NCBI RefSeq assembly: GCF_965638725.1
Contig: NC_134982.1
Location: 41,406,799-41,470,798 of the forward strand
Source: Aptenodytes patagonicus
Lineage: Eukaryota; Chordata; Aves; Sphenisciformes; Spheniscidae
Reading direction: 5' to 3'
Length of the DNA stretch: 64,000 bases
Positions 46,091 to 58,600 of this stretch are shown here, in pieces (within the stretch, counting starts at the first letter, position 1; each line of letters starts with the position of its first letter). Position numbers and translations under genes: made by a program. The notes under the pieces were generated by a model, which made no database searches, was not told the DNA's origin, and saw nothing but the letters and a program-made list of their open reading frames with translations.

Positions 46091-48804
46091 GCAGCTCCTC
46101 AAGGGGTTTTACAAAGCAGGGATAATATTACCAACCACTGTTCTTTTTAAAGAGAGAAAAAACCTGAAGTGCAGGGGTTTATGAAGATTGCTTATGCCAT
46201 GTCCCACCTCACACTGCCTCACCTTGTCTCAGTCCCACATCAGCATCTACAGCCAGATGTGGCAGCTGCTACAGGGCAGCAGCAGCTCCCAAACCAGACA
46301 GAGGTGCAGCCAAGAGCTGTCTGGGCATATGAACTGCTTTGAGATGGCTTTTGTATCAGAAGAAGTGCAAGTACAGCAATTTGAATTTAATTTTATTCTT
46401 GACAGTTTGAGATGGTGTTGAGGTGAAGATGCTTGAGATGGCGCTGAGGTGAGGATGCCCTAGTGATGAGGGCACCAGCCCAGGAGTACAGGAAACTGTG
46501 CTCAGCTCCCTGCTCTCCGACAGGCCTCTGGTGAGAGTTTGGGCTGCTTCTGTAGCCTGGCTGAGCGATGGGGTGTCCAAGCAACCTCCCAAATGTTAGC
46601 ACAGAGTTCAGCACAGCACCACACTTGAGGGAATAAACCCCTGTAATAAGCTGAGACGGCAAGCATTTAGCACGTGCATGGTGTCATGCTGCTTTTACCT
46701 ACTGTGCCTGGAACAACTCTAGCCCTAGTCACTCCAACCCGCTCTGCGCGTGTCCTGGCTTTCACTGAGACTTTCAGCCCCAGAGGTGGGTACGTGATGA
46801 AGGCACGGCCTCATGGGATGCCTCAGCCACCCCTCTCTCGGGGCCTGGGGATGTCAGAGCAGACAATTGCAACAGTTCATTTCTTGATATGTTTAGGCTT
46901 AAAAACCTGTGAATCTCTCTTTCTGTAACAGCATCTTCTGCACACAGTTCAAACTCTTCTCTTTTCCCTCAGTTATCCCTCAGAGCATGTGAATCTTCAT
47001 ATAACAATGCTGGAAATGCCCCCAACATATGCAGCCTCTCAGCTGGGGTAGGGAAAATTGTTCAGCGCTGGCTCGTGTGTGCTGCAAGACAGTGCTGTTC
47101 TCATTTGGCACATCTGTTTGCTGTTTCACAAGCCATTAAAATTCAACAATGGTGACTCCTCCTCAAAAATAAAAGCTCAGGGCACAATTTTTACAGCACG
47201 TTAATACAATGAGCATTAGCGCTGCCCACAGCTAGCTGGAATTGATATTCTGTATGAATTATCAGAGGAGTTGGGTTTCTTACAGCTATGAACCTTCACC
47301 AGTGTGCTGGGAGGTTGAAATTTGTTTAAATAGGGGCTGAGATTAAACTTTAGCTACTATTTTAATACTTCCAGGTTCTAAGAAGCAAAATGCCTTTTAT
47401 ATTTTGAGATGTCCTCTAGGACAAAATATGAAAGGAAGAGGCCCTGCTCATATTTCATCTGGATTTCATGGCATTTCTGGCCATATTTTTAGGTTAATTC
47501 CTAAAGGACAGTTTTAATCAGAATTAATACAAGAATGCAGTCACAAACTCATTACTTTGGAAGGAAGACAGCTAATTACAGAGTACAGGCATAGGGCAAG
47601 AATCTTCGTTTTGCATTTTAACTATGCTCTTAACTCATGAACTATAAACCTAGTAAGCTCAGTTATAAATTATTCAGTATCTGATCCCAAACCAAGAAGA
47701 GTCTTTGTATTTTTCTTAACAGCCATGGAGGAAGACTGATTAAAGTTACACTGGTAATGTGTTCATGATTATTCAATGGCTTTTTTTTAAGCTTGCAAAT
47801 TCTGTGTTCACTTGTGCACACTGTGCCTGCATCAACTCATTGTAGTGAAACAGGTAATTGTAGCCTGAGATTTACTGACAACATACCCAAAGGCTCTCAA
47901 ATTTCCAAACTGGCTCACAAACCCTCTATACCGTAACAACTTGTGCTCACATCTGGGGTTTATACTGCTTTAACTAGGTAAGTCTCAACATAGTACTCTA
48001 GCAAAATGTCGCAAAAGCATTTCTTGCTGCTATTTTCCAAAATAAAATGTTAAGTAGCAGAATTCCTATGCTGAAAGCCTAAATGGGCCCTTTTATTAAG
48101 AACAGTAGTCTATAAAGAAGTTTTCTTCCACTTGTTTTTTCTCTGTAGTTTGCGTAACTTCTGCTGATAAGTTGGTTGATGAAAATACAGAACGGCTTTA
48201 TTTCTTGTGCACATAATTTTGCATAAATTGGTAACAACTTGCACATAATTCTCAAAATTTCGGCATCCAATTCCTCAGTGTGTAATTAGTGGTTCTCCTA
48301 TGGTAGTTTTTGTTCTAAGGAAATCCACTTCTGGTGAGTTTCAGAGCTGCTTAGACTTTTATGCCTAAGCTTTGAAAAGTAAGACAGTGAAGAAAATCAC
48401 ATTAAAGGAGACGTGACTCTGCATGCTTGCTGCCAAGCACAAGAAAGCATTTCAGGATAGTCTACTTAGACTCAAAATAATAAAAAGGTTACTGAAGCAC
48501 TGGCTTTGATTTATCAAGCCAACAAATCTGGTAAGAAAGATCTGGTAACAAAGCTGTAAGAGTTTTGAATCTGGAAAAAGATCCCCTAAAATAATGTTAC
48601 GCATACTAAGCAGTTTTGCAAACCCCTATGATGGGTATGCCCGAGGTCCCCAGGGAACAGGTAAGTTCTGTGTATCATCTCCAACACTTTGCTGTGTATT
48701 ATGGTCTTCACTGTAAACCTTCATTAGTCAGCTTGCCACCTTTCTCTCTCTCCTCCAAAGTCAAACAAAGAAAGAGATGAGGGTTGGTGTAAACACAAGG
48801 CCTC
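46091..48804. other. intergenic DNA, no gene recognised
   Basis: No recognisable coding or RNA gene. A 26-bp tandem duplication is at 46409-46460 (units starting GAGATGG, five differences). The remainder is AT-rich unique sequence. Confidence 0.55.
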
Positions 48805-48810
48805 TTTATT
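48805..48810 (-). terminator. candidate distal poly(A) signal for GDA
   Basis: On the minus strand, ACAAAATAAAGAGGCC is followed by a GT-rich stretch (TTGTGTTTACACC), a textbook cleavage site arrangement. It lies 6.8 kb past the GDA stop codon, so it would need a very long 3' UTR. It could equally end an unrecognised minus-strand non-coding transcript, or be chance. Confidence 0.35.
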
Positions 48811-51800
48811 TTGTTTCAACAGTACATGAGTTCCCATTTAGCATGACCAAAACCAAGCAGAACAGTGGAAATCGCATATACCATTTTTCCTAATACATTG
48901 CTCTTCCTTGAAACTACATGAATACAACAGGAAGGATAAATTCAACATTAACTCCAGTTAGGCATTTTTCACAAATGAAAGAACCAGAGCCTATGCACAA
49001 CAGGTGACGAGCAGACAAAACCAAGGACCAGAATCAGAAAAGCTTACTCCAGTGAGATGTGAACTCTCCTTTGGGGAAAGAAGGTTCATCTTGAAGCAAG
49101 GGCTGCAAACTTCCTCAGCTAAGGAGTATGTGCAACTGCTTTTTAAAAGCTTCATCAGCAAAAACTGTTACAGGAACACACAACCCAGCTCCAAAGCCAC
49201 AAAGCCAGATAGGACACAGAGATCAAAGCCTTCAGTTGTCACTAACACTGGTCCCTTCTACTGAAGGCTTATCTCCAGAGAGTCTTCGTACCTAAACACG
49301 CCTAGGAGCACTTGGCTAAGCAAAGCCTTTGGTGACTTTTGTGCAGATCAAGGTAAAACATTTTTATGTTTTTGTCAGCTGCTCACAGTTTATGTCCTGG
49401 TCTTGGCTGGGTTTAATTGTTACCAGCTGACTCAAGTCATTAAGCCAAGTCACTGAGTCTGAGAGCTGTGCAAACGTAGTAACATCTACCTGATGGGACA
49501 AATCTTTTGAGTTGAAGTGTTAGGTGGGCGGGTGTAAGATTGCCTTTTAGCCTTATCCTTCTCCCAACTCCACTAATTCAGCATAGTTATTTTCAAACTA
49601 AAACCAATTGTATGAGAAACCACAAACTAAAGGCAGAATTAAAGCGAATACACTTCTGAGTCCTGACTGGGGGAGGAAGTGTGAGTCTAGGCATGACTAT
49701 TACATTCACTTCTACAGAAGTGATTGCCTCTGCAGAAGCCACAGGGGACTTCATTGGTTGGAGTACACTCTGATTCAGGGCATTTTCCATGAAAGAAATT
49801 TCCAGGAAACTGCCCTCCAAAAACATTGCTTGGCCTTTCGAGAAAAACTAACAGTTCTATTAACTTTACACAACAGATGGTTGTTGATGTTGCTAATGTC
49901 CTTTTGGCTTCCCAAGAATTGTTTTTTGTTGCTGTTGTTATTGATTTTTGTACAGAGAGCCTTGCAGATGTCATTTGCTGGCTTCTCTGTTGAGAGAAGC
50001 ACGAGTTGTTGCACGTATAGTACAAGGGTTTAAAAAAACCCCAACATTAAGCCAAAGTTTCTAGTACCTGGAATTTCACTATTAGGTATATGCTTATGTA
50101 ATTTAAAATGTGCTGTGCTCTCTGCAGTGTGCTTAACTTCAAAACAATCTGATTTTTAAACCAGTTTATTTTCAGTTGCTCTAGTCACACCAGATGCTTG
50201 TCTTCCTGTGTCGGACTCAGTCATCACTGCACCACCAGGCAGATGACAGGGGACGACATTTGGGGTATGCAGGAGCAGAGGTTCTTCCCCGGGACCAGAC
50301 TAGTTCAGTCTCTGACCTGGCCAATGTCAAATGTTTCATAGGACATGTGGAAATAAAGTATAACACGCCCTTGCATTAGGTTTCTTCCGGAGTTGTTACA
50401 GGTAATTTTGATTTAAATCTTGAAGCAGAGGTTGAGAGGTTAAAAGTGTTATGTAATTATGCTACGATTAGCTACAATTATTTGGGCTTGTGTTATTAAG
50501 AATGTAAGTAACTGCTTTGGAAATCTGCTCAGTTGTTGGGCCTCAATGACTTTCAGAAGGAATGAGGTCCGTGCTTTAACAGAACATTGTCTGAAAATGT
50601 ATCTTTTTTCCTGAGCGTTTCCCAGGTAAAACTTCACTGACGTCATCTTGTTTTTATGAGTTCCTCTGATCTAGCTTCTTTGTACTTTGCATTATTTTGT
50701 ATTCTGCTACCACCCTTTTCAAACCTCTTCTCAAATTCTTTTTTTTTTCCCCAGTCCTTTCTCAAATTTTCAAAATCCCTTGGCTTTTTTTTTAAATATC
50801 TTCTTACTTGTACACTATCATTTTAGAGATGAGTTGACCACTGCTATACACAGGGCTTCCGATAAGGCAGCACCGTTTATTCATACAAATCCAGTATTTT
50901 AAAAGCTGTCCACCTTATCATCTGTTACGGATTGTTCCCAGAAATGCTTAAAACAATATTTTTAAACAGCTTGTCTAAGCAATGTTGTTAATATCTTTTC
51001 CTTTTAAAACTGGGATTATTCTTTGAAAGAACTTGGGCTTTTTATTTTTCAAGATTTGCATATTATTTTTAAATGTATAATCAAGAATAGTTACATTCTC
51101 CTTTGCTTAGCGGAACAGTAGATATTTAGCAAGAATTATTACCTTTTGCTCATCTGCATTGCATAATCATGATTAAAATTTTTAAAAATCTATTTCTCTG
51201 TAAATATTTTTAAATTAAAACATTACTGTTCATGTCAACTTTCATAAAACCATTGTAATTTTTTCATTCATGAGTGTATACTCAGGAACAGATTTTTAAA
51301 CAGCGTCATTTTAACATTTCTTTTTGTAACAGGAAGTTCACTTACAATACTGAAAATGTTCAGTACAGTGCACAAATACACATTTTTTTCCCCTACAAAG
51401 ATTTCTGATTACACAAAAAACACAGAATAAATATAAACATTAGGCCAAGGTGACGTTTTAAAGTGCAGAACTCCGCTTGCCACAGATGAATAATTCAAAT
51501 AACGCTGCATAATGCATAGGAGATACTTACTAGCATTTCATTAATAATCAAAACCTAAAGTGACACAATGAGATCAACATATAACAGTAATTCAAATACA
51601 TTCCATTTATAATAAATAAGTGCTCGTCTGAACACAGAACACATTAAGCATATTGTCTCAACAAGCAAGCTTTCCATAAACCACCCCTTTTTTTTCCTTT
51701 GTCTGAATGGTGTGCTAACATTGAACACAAAGACACACTAAGAAATAAAGACCCCATCCACAATCTGACAAGAGAACTAACGTGTGTGACATCTGAAAAC

Positions 51801-54800
51801 AGTTGCGTGTACATTTTTCCAGAGGTTTTATCTTAAGTCAGTAGCACTGTGTCAATTTATACTGACTGAAAATTATCTCTTTTTTTTCTTCCACTTACTC
51901 ACCTACCTTTAGTGTTTGGTTGCCTAATTTTTACTTTTTTTTTTTTTTTCTTTTTTGGAAGAGGGAGGAAAAGGGAAGGAGGTTGCTTTAATTTGCCTTC
52001 AGCCACTAAGTTCTGTGACAATGAGGAGGGAGGGGGAAATAGTCAAAGACCTAGCCTCCATTAGCATTTTGGTTTGAGGCAGTAGTGCTGTTCTGAAGTG
52101 AATTCCCAATCATCCTCCCTTATTGAGCCTTGGTTCAGTTTGCAGACTGGTTTTTGTACACAACGATTAAGTTTATTTTGGAGGAAACTACACTGGAGGC
52201 TCAGCTGCATGCCAAATATACTCCAGCCTCTAAAAGAGACATTAAGAGTCTGAACCAATTATTTGGCCTGCTTCAAACTGCATATGCAGTGGGGACATTT
52301 ATCCAAGGAAACAGACTAAATGTAGTCTTAAGCTGCATGTAGTGTAGATGTACAAGTCTCAGCAGTAACTGCTTTCATCTACTGATCCTCCCCTACTGCA
52401 CCAAGTATCTTGGCAATCTGCACATAGCCAGAGAGTCCCAAGGACTGAAACTTCACAGTGGGATCCTCAGTGCTTTTCCCAAAATTGCTTCAGAGAAGTT
52501 TGGCTACTACATCCTGTGTATCTCCTAAAACCTTAAATTTTCTTTTTTTTTGGCTTCATAAGCCATCTTCCACTGAACAAGCTTTTGGGACTACCTCAGA
52601 GGACCCCACTTCAACTTTTTTTCCTGGCATTACAGTCTTTCTCCATCCAATTCTATTTAAGATGCTGCTGTTGAAAGTACCTCCCAGTTTACTTGTTATA
52701 TTAGTTCCTCCACTGGCTTCCTCTCACATCAAGTTCAGGCTTCTTTCCTTTACCCCTAAGCACCTCAGCATTTAGAGTAATGCTATCCATCTTGGTCCTC
52801 GCTCCTCCCGGTCTTGGGCATTGCAGGGTGGTGCAGGCAGCCCACAGCACTACCTGCAGGCAGAGCTCCTCCTCCAGCTGAGATTCTTAAAAAGTTGATT
52901 CTCCATTTCTAAGTCCTAAGTCTGGGTGGTGTCTGGGTACTAGACACTAGTAAAGCTATAATCAAAAGGCTGAGTTCCTACCTTGTGTCTGAATTTAACA
53001 CGAATCAAACTGCCCATGACGCAGCCAATGTTCAGATACAAAGCTCATTGGCAGCAGTTATCCTAGGGAGTCCCTTTGTAACTGGGCCAGCAGTATAGTG
53101 TTGAACTTGTTAAAGTTTTTCTGTATTCCCAGTTTGCAAATAAGCAACCCCCTCCTCCCCCACAAATCTTTTAAGAAGAAATGCTGAATCCCATTCTCAA
53201 CAACACTACAAAATAGTGGGAAAACAATGAAGTCAGAGACAGTTAAGACTACCACCAAAATAAAAGCATTGATTTAATTCATAGCTCTGGAAGCAAAGAA
53301 GTAGGGCACAAACATACATTGCACATAAGGCTGTGTAATCTCTCTCCGCCCCAGGAAACATTCTTGCAGGAAAGCCAAAGCTGAAAACCATGCAACTCCC
53401 TAAAAATAGTTTCAAACAGTAACTGGGAGGATTAAAACATGTGTCTTACAGATCTTTGGTTTTGGAATGTGAAATTTGGTCAATTAAATTCATGTCAAAA
53501 TTCATGAGGAAAAATGCTCCCTGAATCAGGAAACCAAGTTAAAGAGCTGAAGACTGTATTTGCCAAGCAAGCGTGCTACTGCGTAGGTGATTGGGACACA
53601 TGAAAAACAAAAACGATTAAGAAAACACCCTGATGGAACGTGAAAATCTTAATCCTTAAATCTTGACTCCTAAAGCCTTAGGAATCATTGAACATAATGG
53701 ATACGAAGGCTGCACCTCTGCAAGCACACGGAGTGCCCTGTGAAGATACCCGAGCTAGCTCTCAATGAGCAAGCCGTGTAGCTGCACTCGGGTGGTGTCT
53801 GCAAGCCAATACCCCCTGCTGCTCAGTAGGGCTACTCGGCTTCGGCAAAAAAACCACACTGAAAAAACTGTAACGCTTTAAGTGCCCAAGCTAGCTTTTA
53901 CACTTCCGCTTGACGCTCTACTGTCTCATGTAGGCCTGACCTTAATGGTACATAAGCTCTGAAAATGCTTTTAAAATCAGAAATTTATCAGTGACGTTGG
54001 GCCAAGCAGGCTCTCAGTAGACATGAAGTGAGACTTTGGTGCAGTCATCTCCCTTGTTTCGTGAACTGAGGGAAGTCCTGTGCCTTTACATCGCCAGGCA
54101 GTAAGATAAAAGTCTGAAACAAAGCTTAGTGAAATCAAAGGAGTTTGAAGCAGGCCTTAAAATCATATTCAACACGTTTACAGTAACTCAATACAATATT
54201 GTCTCTATTGATACTGAAATTAAAGCTTACACCCTTTGCATTGCAAAAACATAATCAAGAAACAAGAAGCAACCCCCTCCTCAAACTAATCCCCCCCCGC
54301 AAAAAAAAAAAAAAGTAGGGAAATACGCTTTTTAAGAAAGGAAGTTGCACAGATTTCTGAAACAAAAAGGGCACATATTTTACCTGGAATTGTACAGGGC
54401 TGGCATTATGGTTGCCACGTTGAAAGACACAAAAGAGCACGTTAAAGCTGAGCTGCTTTTTCCAGTGATGATTTCCACCTCAAGTCAAAGGTGGTAATGG
54501 CCAGAAATAGCCCATTTCTCTTGGATTTTTTTTAAACCCACTCACTTCCCTTACAGAAAGAAGAAGGGACATCGTATCATCCTGTCTGAACAGTCAGGAG
54601 CAAATGAGCTTGGGAAGGTTATGCAGGAGGCTGAACTAGACGAAGCACTCCCTCTAGTCCAGAAAAACCTCTTCACTTCTCTGCCACCGAGTAGCCTGCT
54701 CAGACAGCTTCGTGCCAGCTTCTAGTTTAACACGAGTTTCATTCAGCTGTTGCTCAGCTGAAGGTAACTCAGTGGAGTGGGTGGAAGATCAGGCTGACCA

Positions 54801-55570
54801 TTTCTAGACTTCGGAACAAAATCTGCGGAAATGCAGTTTCAGCTGACAGCATCACAGAACAATGCAGCCCTTCCGCGCTCCCAGCCCGTCTCCCTGTGAC
54901 TAATGCCCCATTTCTTATTTGGTTCTTCCACCAGTTCTCTTCTGTCTGACTACGAATGACAAATCTCAACTCTTTCATAATAAGGACCCTTATTTATTTA
55001 TAAATACACGCTTCTTATCTAATTTCTCTTAAAAAAATAATGTTTTAAATGAAATAATTACTTTAAAAAAAATAAGCTCCTGAAGAAAACTGAAAAATGC
55101 TCTCAATGCCCCAAAATGTCACTGATTTTTCCATACTTGGTGACAATATTATGAAAATTGCATTCTTCTGTGATATTCATTATCTGCAAAATCAATTTAC
55201 TAACACTGGCTTTTTTTAAATTCAGATGCATTATAGACAATGAGAGTCTCATTGCTCTTCGTAATGCCTCCTACACTATTATTAAAAGGAACAGCAGGTG
55301 TCCTCTTTAATTAAGGTATTTACCACATCCCTTACCAATGCACACATGCTATTTTTCCAGAGAAATTTAAATATCCGTTTCCTTTAGAACTGTGACAATT
55401 TTGGTAAAGTAATTCTTGAAAGTTCTAACAAGATTTCTAATGTTTGCAAGTTTTAAAACATTAAACAAAAATGAGGTGTCATTCCTGATGATCAGGTACT
55501 GTGTTTAATCAGTCTTTTCCAAATCAGATGCAGAATGATCAGCAGAGTATTTTGCAAAAGGGAAACGGAT
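48811..55570 (-). other. region downstream of GDA: probable 3' UTR, extent unknown
   Basis: The last GDA exon must continue into this interval on the minus strand. Poly(A) candidates in order are ATTAAA at 55504-55509, AATAAA at 54993-54998 and the distal site at 48805-48810. Mammalian GDA mRNAs carry a long 3' UTR, so sites beyond the first are reasonable. No coding signal is seen on either strand; open frames at 49608-50033 and elsewhere look random. Confidence 0.45.
54993..54998 (-). terminator. GDA: candidate GDA poly(A) signal AATAAA
   Basis: A canonical hexamer in an AATAAATAAGG context, 570 bases downstream of the GDA stop. It is the first canonical signal on the minus strand; use of it is not proven. 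Confidence 0.45.
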
Positions 55571-55641
55571 TTATACTGAACTTGAAAAAGGAACCACTTG
55601 TTTTCCAGCCACATACACTTCTGAAATATTCCGATCATCAC
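55571..55641 (-). CDS. GDA: GDA last coding exon (PDZ ligand)
   Basis: Acceptor TTATTTCAG ends at 55642. The exon reads GDDRNISEVYVAGKQVVPF followed by SSSV and TAA (55571-55573). The last residues match the class I PDZ-binding motif by which cypin contacts PSD-95, SAP-102 and related scaffolds. Confidence 0.95.
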
Positions 55642-58600
55642 CTGAAATAACATGGTCAAAACAGAGATTTGCACATAAATCTATGCACTCATTTTAATTA
55701 ATGAAAATTATGCAATCCACAAATTCAGTTTTGAAATACATCGTTTGCAGTGACTGTTTCCTAGGACTGAGAAAGTTTCTTTGGAGAGAAATAGTCAGGG
55801 CTACCACAAAGGTCAATGGATGTTTAAAGAACCCATGGTTTTTTTGAAGAAATAAACATAGCATTCAGCTGCTGCAATGGTGTCATGGGGTTTGTATATA
55901 TTTAGTAGATTCAAACCATGAAAATATTATATATCTGTACAGAAAAACACACTGTTGCACAGTATCTGAACTAACTCAGGTACCAGGCAGCAGCAAAGCT
56001 GGTTTGCCTCAGCCAGCTTCTCAAAAAGGCAAAAGCCTAATTAGAGAATGATACAAATGTGGCCAGAGCTAACACCGGTTACCTCTACGTGACAACATAA
56101 CGGGCAGCGCACCTCTTGGTCCAGGCAATGCCGTATAAAGAATACCTATTCCCTTAGGGGGGTGGGATTCTTTGGGCTGGGTATTGTTTGTTTTAAAGGC
56201 CATCTTTTTTGTTTGGGAGTAAAGAAACCACAGTGGCAACTGGTCTGCAGAAGTCCTTCTGAGCTGAACTGGTTCTGAACTGGTGATTAGCACGTCAGTG
56301 TTACTTTACTGTGAAATATGATTTAGCTCATACTGTAGATAAAAAGAGGTGCGGTAATAAATCTGACAAACTTGGTGCATCTGATCATGTTAAACTGACC
56401 ATTTAACTATGTCCCAAAGAATAAAAGTTAAGCCACTTAATTCTTGCTCAGCATTTATAAATAAATATTAATAAATGTAAGTAAATGTATATTTAATTAA
56501 TTTAAATAAATGTTAATATTAATAAATAGTGACATATTAATGTTTATATAAAATGTAAACAAATATATTTAATTACTGTAAACAAACATATAATTAATTA
56601 TGTATAAATACATTTATTATTAACCTCCACGTTAATTTAGGCAATTTTTGATGTATGAAACAACAAGAGAATTTTATGTGGGCTGAGAATCAGAACATAC
56701 CTAGATACAGGAACTTCTGGAGAGTGTCCTATAAAAAAATGGGAGAAAAGCAAATTCAGAAAACAGTATCTGCCACCCAGATCATAATTATTTGAAGCTT
56801 GAAAGCATTGATAAAAATTGTTTTCCCAAATATTCCTACTAACAGTAAAATCAAAACTTAATTTGCATGTTTTCTCATAAAGAACTTTTAGTAAGGAGGC
56901 TGTATGTCTTAGGAATAAAACACTGCACAAGTTTGACAGTATAAACAAATATATGCCTAAAACACAACGCTTCCCTTCCTCTTTTTTAGAGTTCTCAACT
57001 TTATTTACTTATTGAAAAATAAGACAAAATTGTAAGCATTTTTAAAGTCCTAAGAACTGCCCACTTAGCTAAAAAGGTTTAGACTTAAACTGGAAAATAT
57101 TTTTTTTCCAGAATTATTTGAATTTGGAAGAAGATTTAAAACTTAAAGAAATTAATCTAATCCAGACTATTGTGGCTGAAACAGATTAAGGAACAATTAC
57201 CTCACCACTTATGCCCGCATTTCTAAGTAAATGGTGACATTCAGAATAGAGATGGCGATAGACAGTCTGGCCACATCAGTAAATTCAAGTAACTGTCTGT
57301 CGTTCGTCACCTTTTTTAATCATAAAAGGTTTTTGTATGAGAAGGTTATGCCCATTGCATAATGCCAATACTGCTTATATGTTTGCATAAAAACTGTGCT
57401 TTCAACTCAAATTAGCCATCTTGACTTCTTGCTTAAATTTACAATAGCAGTGCAGTCAAGGCAACCTAGCCTTTATCTGGGAACAGGTTGCCATTTTTGA
57501 GTTTGACCTCAAAGTGTTAACTAGAACTAAATTGCTTTTTCTTGGCTGCCATTTGTCACTGCAAATAGCTAACTCTAATTGTCAGCTTGGGCTAATACAA
57601 CATGCATTAAAAAATGTTACATGCGTTTTTGCTCATGGGGATATGGGACTGTCACTGAGGACAGCAAGATTCTAAAAAGAAACAACCTCTGAACCTCTTG
57701 GGCTGAAACACAGACAGCAGTGGTGTAGTACACCCGATTCCTGTTACTGGAATAACTCTCAAAAGACTTATTCTGGCTGTATCATGGACCCTCCCCACAT
57801 CATTTCCAGTAATTTTTTGGATCATTAATCTTGTTCCGATTACCTCAAAATTATCAGCAGAGAACAAGTCAAAAGGGCTGTCTGAAGCCTTTGTGTTGAT
57901 TAGCAGCGCATCAAATTCTTTGCCGACCTCAAAGTTTCCAATCACGTCGTCTAGTCCTAGAGCTGAGGAAGAAAATAAGCTCACAAACAGATCTTCAAGG
58001 CAAGCCTCTTTCCACCATGTGGAAGCACCTGGCAACTTACTTGAGAAGTTCATAAGAAAAACTACGAGACTTTAGATGATTGCAAGGAAAGACATGAAAG
58101 CAAATTCAACAGTGAGTATGTTAGCATCTGCGTTCTTCAGCAACTCCTCAGTAGAAACATGTATATTTTGATGAATTTCTGAAGGGCGCCTGTTAAGGGT
58201 AAAAGAAACCTGAAAAACTATTTGAACCTCTCTTCTGATTTTCATTCTTCGAATGTTCTCCATTGATTTTGTGTCACTGCAGATCTGATGCATAGGCCAC
58301 TAACTGTTTAAAGTGGAATAACAATTTTTTACATTGCAAAAATGTTAAAGGACCAAAAGGGGCAATGAAATGAAGTCAGAGAAACAGTAAAGTATATAAT
58401 AATACTCACCTTGCTAAGGCAGTATTCAATTTAATTGTTTAAACAGTTTAAGCAACTTTGACAGGTTCTATAGACCTATTACAATAGTAACATATAATAA
58501 TTTGACAATAAAAGAGGTGTGCAGAGAGGATAACTAAGGGTAATTAAAAGGAACAAAGAACAATATGGTGTGGAAAAAAAATCGTAGCCAGATCTGAAGG

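Noticed and set aside
45605-46184. Open frames of up to 189 codons with Pro-Phe or Ser-Leu repeats
   Set aside because: They arise from the CCCTTT/CCCCTT repeat, which lacks stops in several frames; repetitive composition, no gene context.
49608-50033. Overlapping open frames of 112-141 codons on both strands
   Set aside because: No known motif, no consistent splice pattern, and similar lengths in several frames; AT-rich chance frames, possibly in GDA 3' UTR.
54595-54680. Stretch resembling a decayed CR1 or LINE 3' end (GAACTAGACGAAGC and CTCTAGTCC)
   Set aside because: The resemblance is short and no terminal repeat is present; cannot be separated from chance by eye.
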